Below are positions 19,875 to 27,845 of a stretch of 31,125 nucleotides of DNA, in pieces (position 1 is the stretch's first letter; the number at the start of each line of letters is the position of its first letter). Source of the DNA: a virus. Under the pieces are notes generated by a model. The model was not told where the DNA came from, did no database searches, and saw nothing but the letters and a program-made list of their open reading frames with translations. The position numbers were made by a program, and so were the translations under genes. The DNA lies in the IMG/VR virus record IMGVR_UViG_3300023210_000005, positions 1 through 31,125 of that record. One strand, written 5' to 3'.

Positions 19875-22310
19875 ATGCAAAAACTACAATTATACATTGA
19901 GGAACAGAGGGTAGATTTATTTAAGGATGAATCAGTTTCACTTACACAAACTTTACAGAATGTTAAGGATATCGGAAAGATATTTACTGAATTTACTAAA
20001 ACATTTGCCGTTCCTGCATCTAGTGTAAATAATAAGATATTTAAACATTATTATAATTTTGATATAAATGGGGGTTATGATGCTAGAAGTAAACAACCTG
20101 CAACATTAGAATTAAATGACTTGCCTTTTAAACAGGGTGCTATAAAATTAAATGGTGTTAAGTTAAAAAACAACGTAGCACATACTTATAATATTACTTT
20201 TTTTGGAAATACAATAAACCTAAAAGATATTCTAGCAGAAAGTCAATTATCTTCATTAAGTGGTTTAGCACAATATAATAAAATTTATAGCTTTGACGAT
20301 GTAGTTGATGCAATGCAGAATGCTGAAAATAGTGGCAATATAATTGTTCCTTTAATCACTCACACGAATAGATTAATTTACGATAGTTCTAGTCACGTTA
20401 ATTTTCCCCCTAATCCAGATTTAGGTATTAGAAATATTGCACATCACGGAACAGGAACACATAATCAAAATGGTGTTGAATGGAATCAATTTAAGTATGC
20501 TATAAAATTACAAGCTATTATAGATGCAATAGAAGCAGAAACTTTTGCAGGGGGTAAGACAATAACTTTCTCAAATGATTTTTTTAATAAGCCAAGTAAT
20601 ACGGATTTCAGTAATTTGTTTTTATGGTTGCATAGAAAGAAAGGATCAGTAGATTCACCATCACAAGTTTTACAGAATTTTACTCAGGTAACAGAATTAG
20701 GAACAACTACTTGTGTGCCTGTTTCTAATTGTCAGCCATCAACATCTAATGTTTCAAATGGTATTTTAGCTTTAACTGCACAAGCACCTTATAGTATATC
20801 ATTTTTAAATCTAAATGTAACACCACCAAATACAACTGATGCTTATACAATTAGAGTTATTAGGGATGGATCTCAAATCGTTGGAGAAGTTACAGGAACA
20901 GGTAACAAACAAATAATTGTAGTGCCTTGGAATGATAGTACCTATTCAATACAGATAGCATCTTCTACAAATATGGTTTTCCCTATTGGTGGAATACAAT
21001 GGTCTGTTAGTTGGACTACAGGGGGTACAGGGTTTGGTGCTAATGGTCAGATGTTATATTCTAATGCTGCAACTTTTACTACTACTGCTTTTAAGGATTT
21101 TAACATAAACGAACAGATGCCTAAAATGACCATAATGGAATTTCTATCAGGTCTTTTTAAAATGTTTAATTTAACTGCTTATGTAGATGATGCAGGGACT
21201 ATTGTAGTAAGAACTTTAGATAGTTATTATGAAGCAGGAACACAAATACCAATTAATATAGATAAATATTTAGATACAAAAACCTCAGCAGTAAATGTTG
21301 CTTTACCTTTTAAAAGTGTAAAATTTCAATATAAAGGTTTATCAACTTTTCTAGCTAAACAATTTGAGCAGATAAATAACTTAGGGTGGGGAACATTATC
21401 ATATACTTTAGATGGTAATATTTATGATGCACCTACAAAAGAATATACAATAGAATTACCTTTTGAGCATATGCAATATGAAAGGCTTTATGATGTTGAT
21501 GGTGGTGCTTCTACTGATGTTCAATGGGGGTATTTTGTAGATGATAACCAAGAATCTTATTTTGGCTCACCTTTATTATTTTATCCTATAAGGCAACCTG
21601 GTGGAACTTCAATAAGAATACGAGATACAATAAGTGATGATTATAATGATATTGATGAATATTTTATTCCATCAAATGCACTAGCTTTAAGTTCTAATAC
21701 AAGTAAGGTTAATATACATTTTGGAAATGAGATAAACGAATACCAAGCAAATGAGCCTGGAGATCCTTTATCTTTTACAGATACTTTATTTATGACTAAA
21801 TATATTAGTTACATAAGGGATGTATTTAATTTAAGTAGAAGAATCACAAAGGTGACTGCATATCTTCCGATGAAGATTTATTACAATTTAAAGTTAAATG
21901 ACTTAATACAATTAGGTCAAAATAATTATAAGATAAATTCATTAACTACAAATCTATCAACAGGTAAAACTCAGTTTGAATTATTAAATGATGTAAGCCC
22001 ATCAGTATCTAGTATTCCAACTACACCATCAGGATTAAATGTTACAAACTTAACATCTACTTCTGTTACTTTTTGTTGGAATGCTTCAACCTCAGCAGTT
22101 ATTATGCGAAGCTATCAGGTTTATCAAAATGGTACGCAACAATCTAATATTATTCAAAGGGTACCTGCTATTCCAATTTCAAGTACATATTGTGCTACGA
22201 TAACAGGATTGACACCTAATACAACTTATTCTTTTTATGTAAGTGCTTTAAATGATGATGTAGAAGAATCTGCTTTATCTTCAGTTTTAACTATAACAAC
22301 ATTACCATAA
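19875..22310 (+). CDS. Tail-tip/baseplate protein with C-terminal fibronectin III domain
   Basis: 811 residues. N-terminal half starts with LQLYIEEQRVDLF and a KTFAVPASSVNNKIF segment (about residues 42-58), a pattern common in distal tail proteins of flavobacterial siphoviruses. The last ~95 residues (from about 715) form a fibronectin type III domain: TPSGLNVTNLTSTSVTFCW, then TYCATITGLTPNTTYSFYV. FN3 domains in tail tips are thought to aid adhesion to host surface. The protein probably forms the tip complex and contacts the cell envelope. Its stop overlaps the next small ORF. Confidence 0.7.
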   Translation: MQKLQLYIEEQRVDLFKDESVSLTQTLQNVKDIGKIFTEFTKTFAVPASSVNNKIFKHYYNFDINGGYDARSKQPATLELNDLPFKQGAIKLNGVKLKNNVAHTYNITFFGNTINLKDILAESQLSSLSGLAQYNKIYSFDDVVDAMQNAENSGNIIVPLITHTNRLIYDSSSHVNFPPNPDLGIRNIAHHGTGTHNQNGVEWNQFKYAIKLQAIIDAIEAETFAGGKTITFSNDFFNKPSNTDFSNLFLWLHRKKGSVDSPSQVLQNFTQVTELGTTTCVPVSNCQPSTSNVSNGILALTAQAPYSISFLNLNVTPPNTTDAYTIRVIRDGSQIVGEVTGTGNKQIIVVPWNDSTYSIQIASSTNMVFPIGGIQWSVSWTTGGTGFGANGQMLYSNAATFTTTAFKDFNINEQMPKMTIMEFLSGLFKMFNLTAYVDDAGTIVVRTLDSYYEAGTQIPINIDKYLDTKTSAVNVALPFKSVKFQYKGLSTFLAKQFEQINNLGWGTLSYTLDGNIYDAPTKEYTIELPFEHMQYERLYDVDGGASTDVQWGYFVDDNQESYFGSPLLFYPIRQPGGTSIRIRDTISDDYNDIDEYFIPSNALALSSNTSKVNIHFGNEINEYQANEPGDPLSFTDTLFMTKYISYIRDVFNLSRRITKVTAYLPMKIYYNLKLNDLIQLGQNNYKINSLTTNLSTGKTQFELLNDVSPSVSSIPTTPSGLNVTNLTSTSVTFCWNASTSAVIMRSYQVYQNGTQQSNIIQRVPAIPISSTYCATITGLTPNTTYSFYVSALNDDVEESALSSVLTITTLP

Positions 22311-22456
22311 TGATTAAAAATATAATAGATCTATTGCAGGTTGCAAAAGGAGAAACGGAAAATATAAGAATTGCACAAGGAAAGTATAAATTATCAGAAA
22401 CTTTTTCAGAAGCTATTAAGCAAACAAAAACAAATATAATATGGCAAAAAAAATAG
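22310..22456 (+). CDS. Small hypothetical protein before tape measure
   Basis: 48 residues, starting in the stop of the tail-tip gene and overlapping the tape measure start by 16 bases. Helical, with DLLQVAKGETENIRIAQGKYKLSETFSEA. Several siphoviruses have a small coupled ORF here; function unknown. Support is from tight overlaps and an open frame. Confidence 0.6.
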   Translation: MIKNIIDLLQVAKGETENIRIAQGKYKLSETFSEAIKQTKTNIIWQKK

Positions 22457-24318
22457 AACTTGAATTTGAGTTAAAATACAAAGAAGCTGCAAAAAACTTA
22501 GATGAATTTCAAAAAGAATATGCCAAGCTAGAAAAAGAAGTACAATCTGCTAATAAAAAAACAGAAGATGCTTTGAAGAAAGTTGAGAAATCAGCTAAGG
22601 ATGGAGCAAAGGGAGTTAAAAAGGTGGGAGCATCTATAAAAACTTTAGCAAAAGCCACAGGTATTATTTTCTTATTACAGAAAGCATTTGAATTTGTTTC
22701 TTCTGCAATACAGGAAAACCAAGAAGTGATGTCTGGTTTAAATACTATCTTTCAAACTGCTCAAATTGTATTCAATGAAATAGTAGGGGTGTTTGTAGAT
22801 GTTTATAAAAGTGTTTCGTCAGCAACAGAAAACTTTGATGCACTAGGAAAAGTGATGGGGGGTATTCTTACAGTTGTTTTATCACCTTTTAAACTTGCTT
22901 TTTATGGAATATCATTAGCAGTTCAGGAAGCACAATTAATGTGGGAAAAATCATTTTTTGGAGATGGAGATCCTGAAACAATAAAAGAATTAAATCTTGC
23001 AATACTAGAAACGAAATCAAATATAGTTGATGTTGCAACAGAAACTGCAAATGCTGCAGGTGAAATTGTAGATAATTTTGGAGAAGCAATTACCGAAGTA
23101 AGTGAAATAGGTACGCAAGTTGTAGATGGATTAAAAGATATTAGTATTGAGGCTGCAATAGAAACTGCTAAAACAAATCAGGCATTAAAAAAATCTGCAC
23201 AAATAGCTGCAGCAGAATCTAGAATACTATTAGAACAATATGATAGACAGGCTGAGGTACAAAGGCAGATTAGGGATGATGAAACTTTAAGTATTGAAGA
23301 TAGAAAAAAAGCTAACGATGAATTATTAGTTATTCTTGAAAAGCAAGAAACAGAAATGACTAAAAATGCTAAATTAGTCAAAGATGCAGCCCAAGCCCAA
23401 TTTGATTTAACAGGTAAGACAGAAGATTATGTTGCAGTGCTAGAAGCAGAAGCAGAGATACAGGCAGTTGCAGCAACGGTTACAGGGTTTAAATCAGAAC
23501 AACAAATAAATAATAATGCTTTAGTAAAAGAAGCAACTGAATTAACAAATGCAAAATTAGAAAGCGAATCATTACTATCAATAGAGCAAAAAAGATTTAA
23601 TGCAGAACAGATAGAAGATGAATTAGCTAGATTAGAAGCATTAAAAGAAGTTGATATATTAGAAGCTGAACAGGAATCTTTAAGGCTACAAGCAATAGTT
23701 GATAATGCAAATGCAGGTACACAGGCTAAGATAGATGCAAGAATAGCTTTAGATCAATTTACAGAGCAATCAGAACAAACTAGTGTTACAAGGGCAAAAC
23801 AAATAGCAGATGCAAAAACTAAAATTTCAGATGCAGAAGCAAAAGCTAAAAAAGATAACTTAGATAAAACTGCTTCAGTATTAGAAAACTTTAGTAACAT
23901 AGCAGGAAAGGAAACTGCTGCAGGTAAGGCTTTCGCAGTCGCTGCTGCAACTATAAATACTTACAGAGGGGTATCAGATGCTTTAGCTGCCACTACTGCA
24001 ACACCATTTGAAACTGCATTAAAATTTGCAAATGCTGCAGCTATTGGTATTTCAGGAATAGCAAATGTAAAAAAGATATTAAGTGTTAAAACACCACCTG
24101 TATCAGGGGGATCAGCATCACCATCAGGAAGTCCAACTCCTGCACCATTATCTGTACCACCTGCTTTTAATATAGTAGGAGCAAGTGGAACGAATCAATT
24201 AGCATCAGCAATAGGAGAACAATCTCAGCAACCTGTACAAGCATTTGTAGTTTCTAGCGAAGTAACTACTGCACAAGAATTAGATAGAAATATTATTGAT
24301 GAAGCTACAATAGATTAA
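22441..24318 (+). CDS. Tape measure protein
   Basis: 625 residues. Long Lys/Glu/Ala-rich coiled coil at the N-terminus (1-60), two hydrophobic segments (about 70-90 and 137-161, GGILTVVLSPFKLAF), long coiled coil of Ala/Glu/Gln repeats (about 230-470), then a Gly/Ala-rich and Pro-rich C-terminus. This is the standard tape measure layout; the length of such proteins sets tail length, at about 1.5 A per residue, so the tail should be near 90-100 nm. The gene lies after the tail-tip genes, whereas in most siphoviruses it precedes them. Confidence 0.85.
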   Translation: MAKKIELEFELKYKEAAKNLDEFQKEYAKLEKEVQSANKKTEDALKKVEKSAKDGAKGVKKVGASIKTLAKATGIIFLLQKAFEFVSSAIQENQEVMSGLNTIFQTAQIVFNEIVGVFVDVYKSVSSATENFDALGKVMGGILTVVLSPFKLAFYGISLAVQEAQLMWEKSFFGDGDPETIKELNLAILETKSNIVDVATETANAAGEIVDNFGEAITEVSEIGTQVVDGLKDISIEAAIETAKTNQALKKSAQIAAAESRILLEQYDRQAEVQRQIRDDETLSIEDRKKANDELLVILEKQETEMTKNAKLVKDAAQAQFDLTGKTEDYVAVLEAEAEIQAVAATVTGFKSEQQINNNALVKEATELTNAKLESESLLSIEQKRFNAEQIEDELARLEALKEVDILEAEQESLRLQAIVDNANAGTQAKIDARIALDQFTEQSEQTSVTRAKQIADAKTKISDAEAKAKKDNLDKTASVLENFSNIAGKETAAGKAFAVAAATINTYRGVSDALAATTATPFETALKFANAAAIGISGIANVKKILSVKTPPVSGGSASPSGSPTPAPLSVPPAFNIVGASGTNQLASAIGEQSQQPVQAFVVSSEVTTAQELDRNIIDEATID

Positions 24319-24321
24319 AAA

Positions 24322-24348
24322 GCAAAATTTAAAATTAAATACGTTATA
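24322..24348 (+). promoter_or_regulatory. Candidate late promoter, RYAAAA-N14-CGTTATA (copy 3)
   Basis: GCAAAA at 24322-24327, 14 nt, CGTTATA at 24342-24348, then 5 nt to ATG 24354. Shares 17 identical bases with copy 2 and the GCAAAA box and spacing with copy 4. Heads the head module. Confidence 0.65.
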
Positions 24349-24353
24349 TTATT

Positions 24354-24956
24354 ATGAAGATAGTTGAACTTATATTAGACGAGGATCAGGAAGAAAGTGG
24401 AATAGAAGCAATTTCAATCGTAGAATCACCTGCTATTGAATCAGACTTTGTAGCTTTAAAGAATGAAGAAATAAAGTTAGCAGAAATAAGTAAAGAAAAA
24501 AGAATCTTGCTAGGTGCTTTGTTAATCCCTAATAAACCAATTTACAGAAATGGTAGTGAGGGTGATTATTATATTTTCTTTTCTAAAGATACTATTTCTA
24601 AAGCATCACAAATGTATTTAAGAAATGGATATCAAAACAATTCTACCTTAGAACACTCAAAAGATTTAAAAGGTTTAACATTGGTAGAATCTTGGATCGT
24701 AGAAGATGAGGTACAAGACAAGTCAAGAAAGTATGGATTAAATGTACCTGTTGGGACTTGGATGGGTGCAGTTAAAGTTAATAATGAAGAAGTTTGGAAT
24801 GAGTATGTTAGAACAAATAAAGTTAAAGGTTTTTCTATTGAGGGTTACTTTGCAGATAAAATGGAAGCACCTAAAGAAGCAGTTAAAGAAGATATGTCAA
24901 GTGAGATTGATAAACAGACCTTACTAAAAATAAAAGAAATTTTAACTTCTAATTAA
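24354..24956 (+). CDS. Prohead serine protease, XkdF-like
   Basis: 200 residues. N-terminal ELILDEDQEESGIEAISIVESPAIE, then NSTLEHSKDLKGLTLVESWIVED with His101, and GTWMGAVKVNNEEVW followed by VKGFSIEGYF with Ser161. This His/Ser pair and motif order match the XkdF family of putative phage serine proteases, which process scaffold and capsid proteins during head maturation. The acidic C-terminal tail could bind scaffold. It precedes scaffold and capsid genes. Family activity is known largely by inference. Confidence 0.75.
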   Translation: MKIVELILDEDQEESGIEAISIVESPAIESDFVALKNEEIKLAEISKEKRILLGALLIPNKPIYRNGSEGDYYIFFSKDTISKASQMYLRNGYQNNSTLEHSKDLKGLTLVESWIVEDEVQDKSRKYGLNVPVGTWMGAVKVNNEEVWNEYVRTNKVKGFSIEGYFADKMEAPKEAVKEDMSSEIDKQTLLKIKEILTSN

Positions 24957-25120
24957 TGGGCAGAAATACAAAAAATAAAAAAACTTTTATACCATCTAGA
25001 ACAAGTCCAACAGGAAGTTCTAGGGCTTGTTTATGTTGGGACACAAATAAATATTCTATTGAGTGTTGTGATGGATCTATGCAGGCTCAGGGCATAGGTG
25101 TTATAACAAGAACAGATTGA
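24956..25120 (+). CDS. Small Cys-rich phage protein
   Basis: 54 residues, starting in the stop of the protease gene. C-terminal half ACLCWDTNKYSIECCDGSM, then AQGIGVI has four Cys in CLC...CC order, a pattern I recall from small proteins in this spot in phages of Bacteroidota. Basic N-terminus (GRNTKNKKTFIPSRT). May be a metal-binding decoration or assembly peptide; function unknown. Confidence 0.65.
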   Translation: MGRNTKNKKTFIPSRTSPTGSSRACLCWDTNKYSIECCDGSMQAQGIGVITRTD

Positions 25121-25124
25121 AAAT

Positions 25125-25151
25125 GCAAAAATTAAATTAATAATCGTTATA
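25125..25151 (+). promoter_or_regulatory. Candidate late promoter, RYAAAA-N14-CGTTATA (copy 4)
   Basis: GCAAAA at 25125-25130, 14 nt, CGTTATA at 25145-25151, 8 nt to ATG 25160. Precedes scaffold and major capsid genes, the most highly needed products. Confidence 0.65.
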
Positions 25152-25159
25152 TAAATAAT

Positions 25160-25801
25160 ATGAAATCAACCGAAATGTTAAATCAAATTAAGACGCTTCT
25201 AAATATCGAGGTTAAACTTGAAGAAATGAAGTTAGAAAATGGCACAATAGTTAGTGCAGAATCATTTGAAAAAGGAAAAGAAATCTTTATAGTAACAGAT
25301 GATGAAAAGGTAGCAATGCCTGTTGGAGAATATTTACTTGAAGATGGTAGATTAGTTGTAGTTGAAGAAGAAGGTAAAATTGGTGATGTTAGAGAAGTAT
25401 CAGATGAAGTACCTGCAAAGGAAGAAGAATCAGGTGACAAAGAAATTACTGAAGATCTAGCTGAAGAAGAAGAAGAAAAAAAAGAAGAAGAAATGGCAGA
25501 TGTTGCAGATTGGGAGGGAATGGAAAAAAGAATCCAAAACCTAGAAGATGCGATTGCAGATTTAAAAGCTGACAAAGAAAGTAAAATGAAAGAAGAAGAA
25601 ATGTCAGAAGAATCTTCAGAAGAAGTAATTGAGGAAAAAGTAGAAATGTCAAAAGAAGTTCAGGAACAATTATCAGAACCTGCTTCTAAGCCAATTAAAC
25701 ACAATCCTGAGGGCGAAAGCAAACAAATGAAAAAGGTTGAATTTGGAAAAGGAAAATTTACATCAACATTAGATAGAGTATTAAATAAATTAAATAAATA
25801 A
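25160..25801 (+). CDS. Capsid scaffolding protein
   Basis: 213 residues. N-terminal ~80 residues form a beta-rich segment (MPVGEYLLEDGRLVVVEEEGKI). The middle is extremely acidic with Glu/Lys runs (about 95-165, including EEEEEKKEEEM) and coiled-coil potential (KRIQNLEDAIADLKADKE). The C-terminus is basic (KKVEFGKGKFTSTLDRVLNKLNK), typical of a capsid-binding helix. Position between protease and major capsid, composition and tail all point to the scaffold that is digested on maturation. Confidence 0.75.
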   Translation: MKSTEMLNQIKTLLNIEVKLEEMKLENGTIVSAESFEKGKEIFIVTDDEKVAMPVGEYLLEDGRLVVVEEEGKIGDVREVSDEVPAKEEESGDKEITEDLAEEEEEKKEEEMADVADWEGMEKRIQNLEDAIADLKADKESKMKEEEMSEESSEEVIEEKVEMSKEVQEQLSEPASKPIKHNPEGESKQMKKVEFGKGKFTSTLDRVLNKLNK

Positions 25802-25807
25802 AATAGA

Positions 25808-26782
25808 ATGAGTAATTTAAAAAACGTAGAATTAGCTACAACAACAAACATCACTACGACTTACGCAGGTCAATTTGCAGGTGAATATATCGCTGCTGCT
25901 TTATTAAGTGCGTCAACTATTGATGATGGTGGAATCACAGTAAAATCTAACATTGCTTTTAAAGAAGTAATTAAAAAACTAGCAACAGATGCATTAGTAA
26001 CTGCTGCAGGATGTGATTTTAATCCAACCTCAACAATTACATTAACTGAAAGAATCTTACAACCAACTGAGTTACAAGTAAACTTACAACTTTGTAAATA
26101 TGATTTCGTAAACGATTGGGAATCTGAGCAAATGGGCTTCGGATTAGGTCAGTCACTACCTCCTAAGTTTTCTGACTTTTTAATAGCACACGTTGCTTCT
26201 AAAGTTGCACAGAATACTGAATTTAATATTTGGCAAGGAGATACTGCTGCTGCATCTAAAAATTCATTTGATGGATTTGAAAAATTAATCGCTGCTGCTG
26301 TAACTGCTGGAGATGTACCTGCAGGTCAGGCTTTAACATCTGTAGCATTAACTGCTGCTAACATTGTAGAAAAAATGTCTGATGTAGTTGAAGCTATTCC
26401 TGCTGCATTGTATGGAAAAGAAGATTTATTCGTTTATGTTTCTTCTAAAGCTGCAAAACTTTATGTTCAAGCATTAGGTGGATTTGGAGCAAATGGTCTT
26501 GGAGCAAATGGTGTAAATGGAATGGGAACTCAATGGTGGAATAATGGATCATTAAGCATCAACGGAGTTAAAATATTTGTTTGTCCAGGTTTATCTGATG
26601 ACAAAATGTATGCTGCAGAGAAAAGCAACCTTTATTTTGGAACAGGATTACTAAATTCTACACAAGAAGTTAAGGTTTTAGATATGACAGATTTGGATGC
26701 TTCAAACAATGTTAGAATGGTAATGCGTTTTACAAGTGGAGTACAATTCGGAATTGCTTCTGATATCGTATCTTACGCATAA
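25808..26782 (+). CDS. Major capsid protein
   Basis: 324 residues, starting six bases after scaffold. Pattern of HK97-fold capsid proteins: N-arm, an Ala/Thr-rich core, ITLTERILQPTELQVNLQLCKYDFVNDWESEQM (about 76-108, in part), SDFLIAHVASKVAQNTEFNIWQGD, a Gly-rich loop (GGFGANGLGANGVNGMG) and a C-terminal beta part KIFVCPGLSDDKMYAAEKSNLYFGTGL. Codon use looks richer in GCT and GCA Ala codons, as expected of an abundant protein. Followed by a strong terminator. Confidence 0.88.
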   Translation: MSNLKNVELATTTNITTTYAGQFAGEYIAAALLSASTIDDGGITVKSNIAFKEVIKKLATDALVTAAGCDFNPTSTITLTERILQPTELQVNLQLCKYDFVNDWESEQMGFGLGQSLPPKFSDFLIAHVASKVAQNTEFNIWQGDTAAASKNSFDGFEKLIAAAVTAGDVPAGQALTSVALTAANIVEKMSDVVEAIPAALYGKEDLFVYVSSKAAKLYVQALGGFGANGLGANGVNGMGTQWWNNGSLSINGVKIFVCPGLSDDKMYAAEKSNLYFGTGLLNSTQEVKVLDMTDLDASNNVRMVMRFTSGVQFGIASDIVSYA

Positions 26783-26804
26783 TTAATTAATTAACCAATA
26801 AAAT

Positions 26805-26841
26805 AGGGTAGGTAGAATTTATCTACTTGCCCTTTTTTTTT
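26805..26841 (+). terminator. Rho-independent terminator after capsid gene
   Basis: 12-bp stem AGGGTAGGTAGA (26805-26816) with TCTACTTGCCCT (26822-26833), two G:U pairs, 5-nt loop, then a T tract. A partial terminator here could keep the capsid transcript level above that of distal genes. Confidence 0.85.
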
Positions 26842-26858
26842 AAAAAATCATATAAACA

Positions 26859-27389
26859 ATGGCTTGTACATTAACAACAGGTAGAAAAATACCTTGTAAA
26901 AGTGCCTTTGGTGGCATAAAAAAAGTATTATTTGCTGATTATGGAACAATAGCTTCTATTGCAGTAGATAGCACAACTAAGGAAGCAACTATCACAGATG
27001 GTAGTCCTGCACCAAGTTGGTTTGAATATGATGTGAAAGGAAATTCTAGCTTAGAAACTACTGTAACAAGTAGTAGAGAAAATGGAACTACCTTTTATAC
27101 TCAGACTTTAAACTTGACTTTAACATATTTAGATGCTAAAACTCAGGCAGAATTGCAAACACTTGCAGTTTCTAGACCTTATATCGTTGTAGTAGACTAC
27201 TACGGTAACAACTTCCTTTGTGGGCTTGAAAACGGAATGGAATGCACAGGTGGAACTGTAGTTACAGGAGCAGCAGCAGGAGATTTAAGTGGATTTACTT
27301 TAACATTCGAGGGAATGGAAGAAACTGCTCCTTATTTCTTAGATGCAGCAGTAACGGCAGATGCAACACAAATTGACCCAACTGCATAA
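26859..27389 (+). CDS. Probable major tail tube protein
   Basis: 176 residues. N-terminus TLTTGRKIPCKSAFGGIKKVLFADYG and beta-rich body with FYTQTLNLTLTYLDAKTQAELQTL, then PYIVVVDYYGNNFLCGLENGMECTGG and GFTLTFEGMEE. This strand pattern is typical of tail tube subunits of Bacteroidota siphoviruses. It lies away from the other tail genes, between capsid and portal, and has terminators on both sides, consistent with strong separate expression. I see no CGTTATA motif upstream, so it probably depends on read-through from the capsid unit. Confidence 0.6.
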   Translation: MACTLTTGRKIPCKSAFGGIKKVLFADYGTIASIAVDSTTKEATITDGSPAPSWFEYDVKGNSSLETTVTSSRENGTTFYTQTLNLTLTYLDAKTQAELQTLAVSRPYIVVVDYYGNNFLCGLENGMECTGGTVVTGAAAGDLSGFTLTFEGMEETAPYFLDAAVTADATQIDPTA

Positions 27390-27411
27390 TATAATTATTT
27401 AGTTAAAAATT

Positions 27412-27441
27412 AAGCATCCTTTATTGGGTGCTTTTTTTTTT
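27412..27441 (+). terminator. Rho-independent terminator
   Basis: AAGCATCC (27412-27419) pairs with GGGTGCTT (27426-27433), one G:U, 6-nt loop, followed by a run of T residues. A candidate late promoter follows at once. Confidence 0.85.
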
Positions 27442-27455
27442 GCTTTAGTAATTTT

Positions 27456-27482
27456 ACAAATTAGATGTTTTTTTTCGTTATA
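27456..27482 (+). promoter_or_regulatory. Candidate late promoter, RYAAAA-N14-CGTTATA (copy 5)
   Basis: ACAAAT at 27456-27461, 14 nt, CGTTATA at 27476-27482, 6 nt to ATG 27489. The upstream box is the weakest of the five. It follows a terminator and heads the portal/connector/fibre unit. Confidence 0.55.
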
Positions 27483-27488
27483 TTAATA

Positions 27489-27845
27489 ATGATTATACTA
27501 ACGACATCAGCAACTGCTCAATCTCTATCAGTAATACCAAGAAGCTATGTATCTACTTTTACGTTATCAATAAGGGATGATAGTACTAATGTAGAAAAAA
27601 CTTATAGTATTACTAATGCAGTAAATTCAGGTAATTACTTAAATTTTAATAATATCTTTGATCCTATATTAGTTGAGAATCATTTTTACGATTTAAAACT
27701 TATAAGCAACGGAGAAGTTATTTTTAAAGATAGAATTTTCTGTACAGACCAAGATATTGACCAATTAAATAACGATTACTATGATTTAAATTCAAATGAA
27801 TATTTAGATTATAATGGTTATGATAATACTTATTTAGTAAGATGA
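27489..27845 (+). CDS. Small structural protein upstream of portal
   Basis: 118 residues from ATG 27489. The frame extends to ATG 27465, which would add a hydrophobic stretch (MFFFVILI) resembling a signal peptide, but that stretch is encoded by the T tract and CGTTATA motif, so it is probably not translated. From 27489 the protein starts MIILTTSATAQSLSVIPR, as I recall for small beta-sandwich proteins beside portals in these phages, and ends with FKDRIFCTDQDIDQLNNDYY. Likely head-associated; function unknown. Stop overlaps the portal ATG. Confidence 0.6.
   Translation: MIILTTSATAQSLSVIPRSYVSTFTLSIRDDSTNVEKTYSITNAVNSGNYLNFNNIFDPILVENHFYDLKLISNGEVIFKDRIFCTDQDIDQLNNDYYDLNSNEYLDYNGYDNTYLVR

Noticed and set aside
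25183-25575. 130-residue ORF on the minus strand opposite the scaffold gene
   Set aside because: It is the antisense of Glu/Lys-rich repeats, giving a Ser-rich low-complexity product with no start context; no other minus-strand gene is supported.
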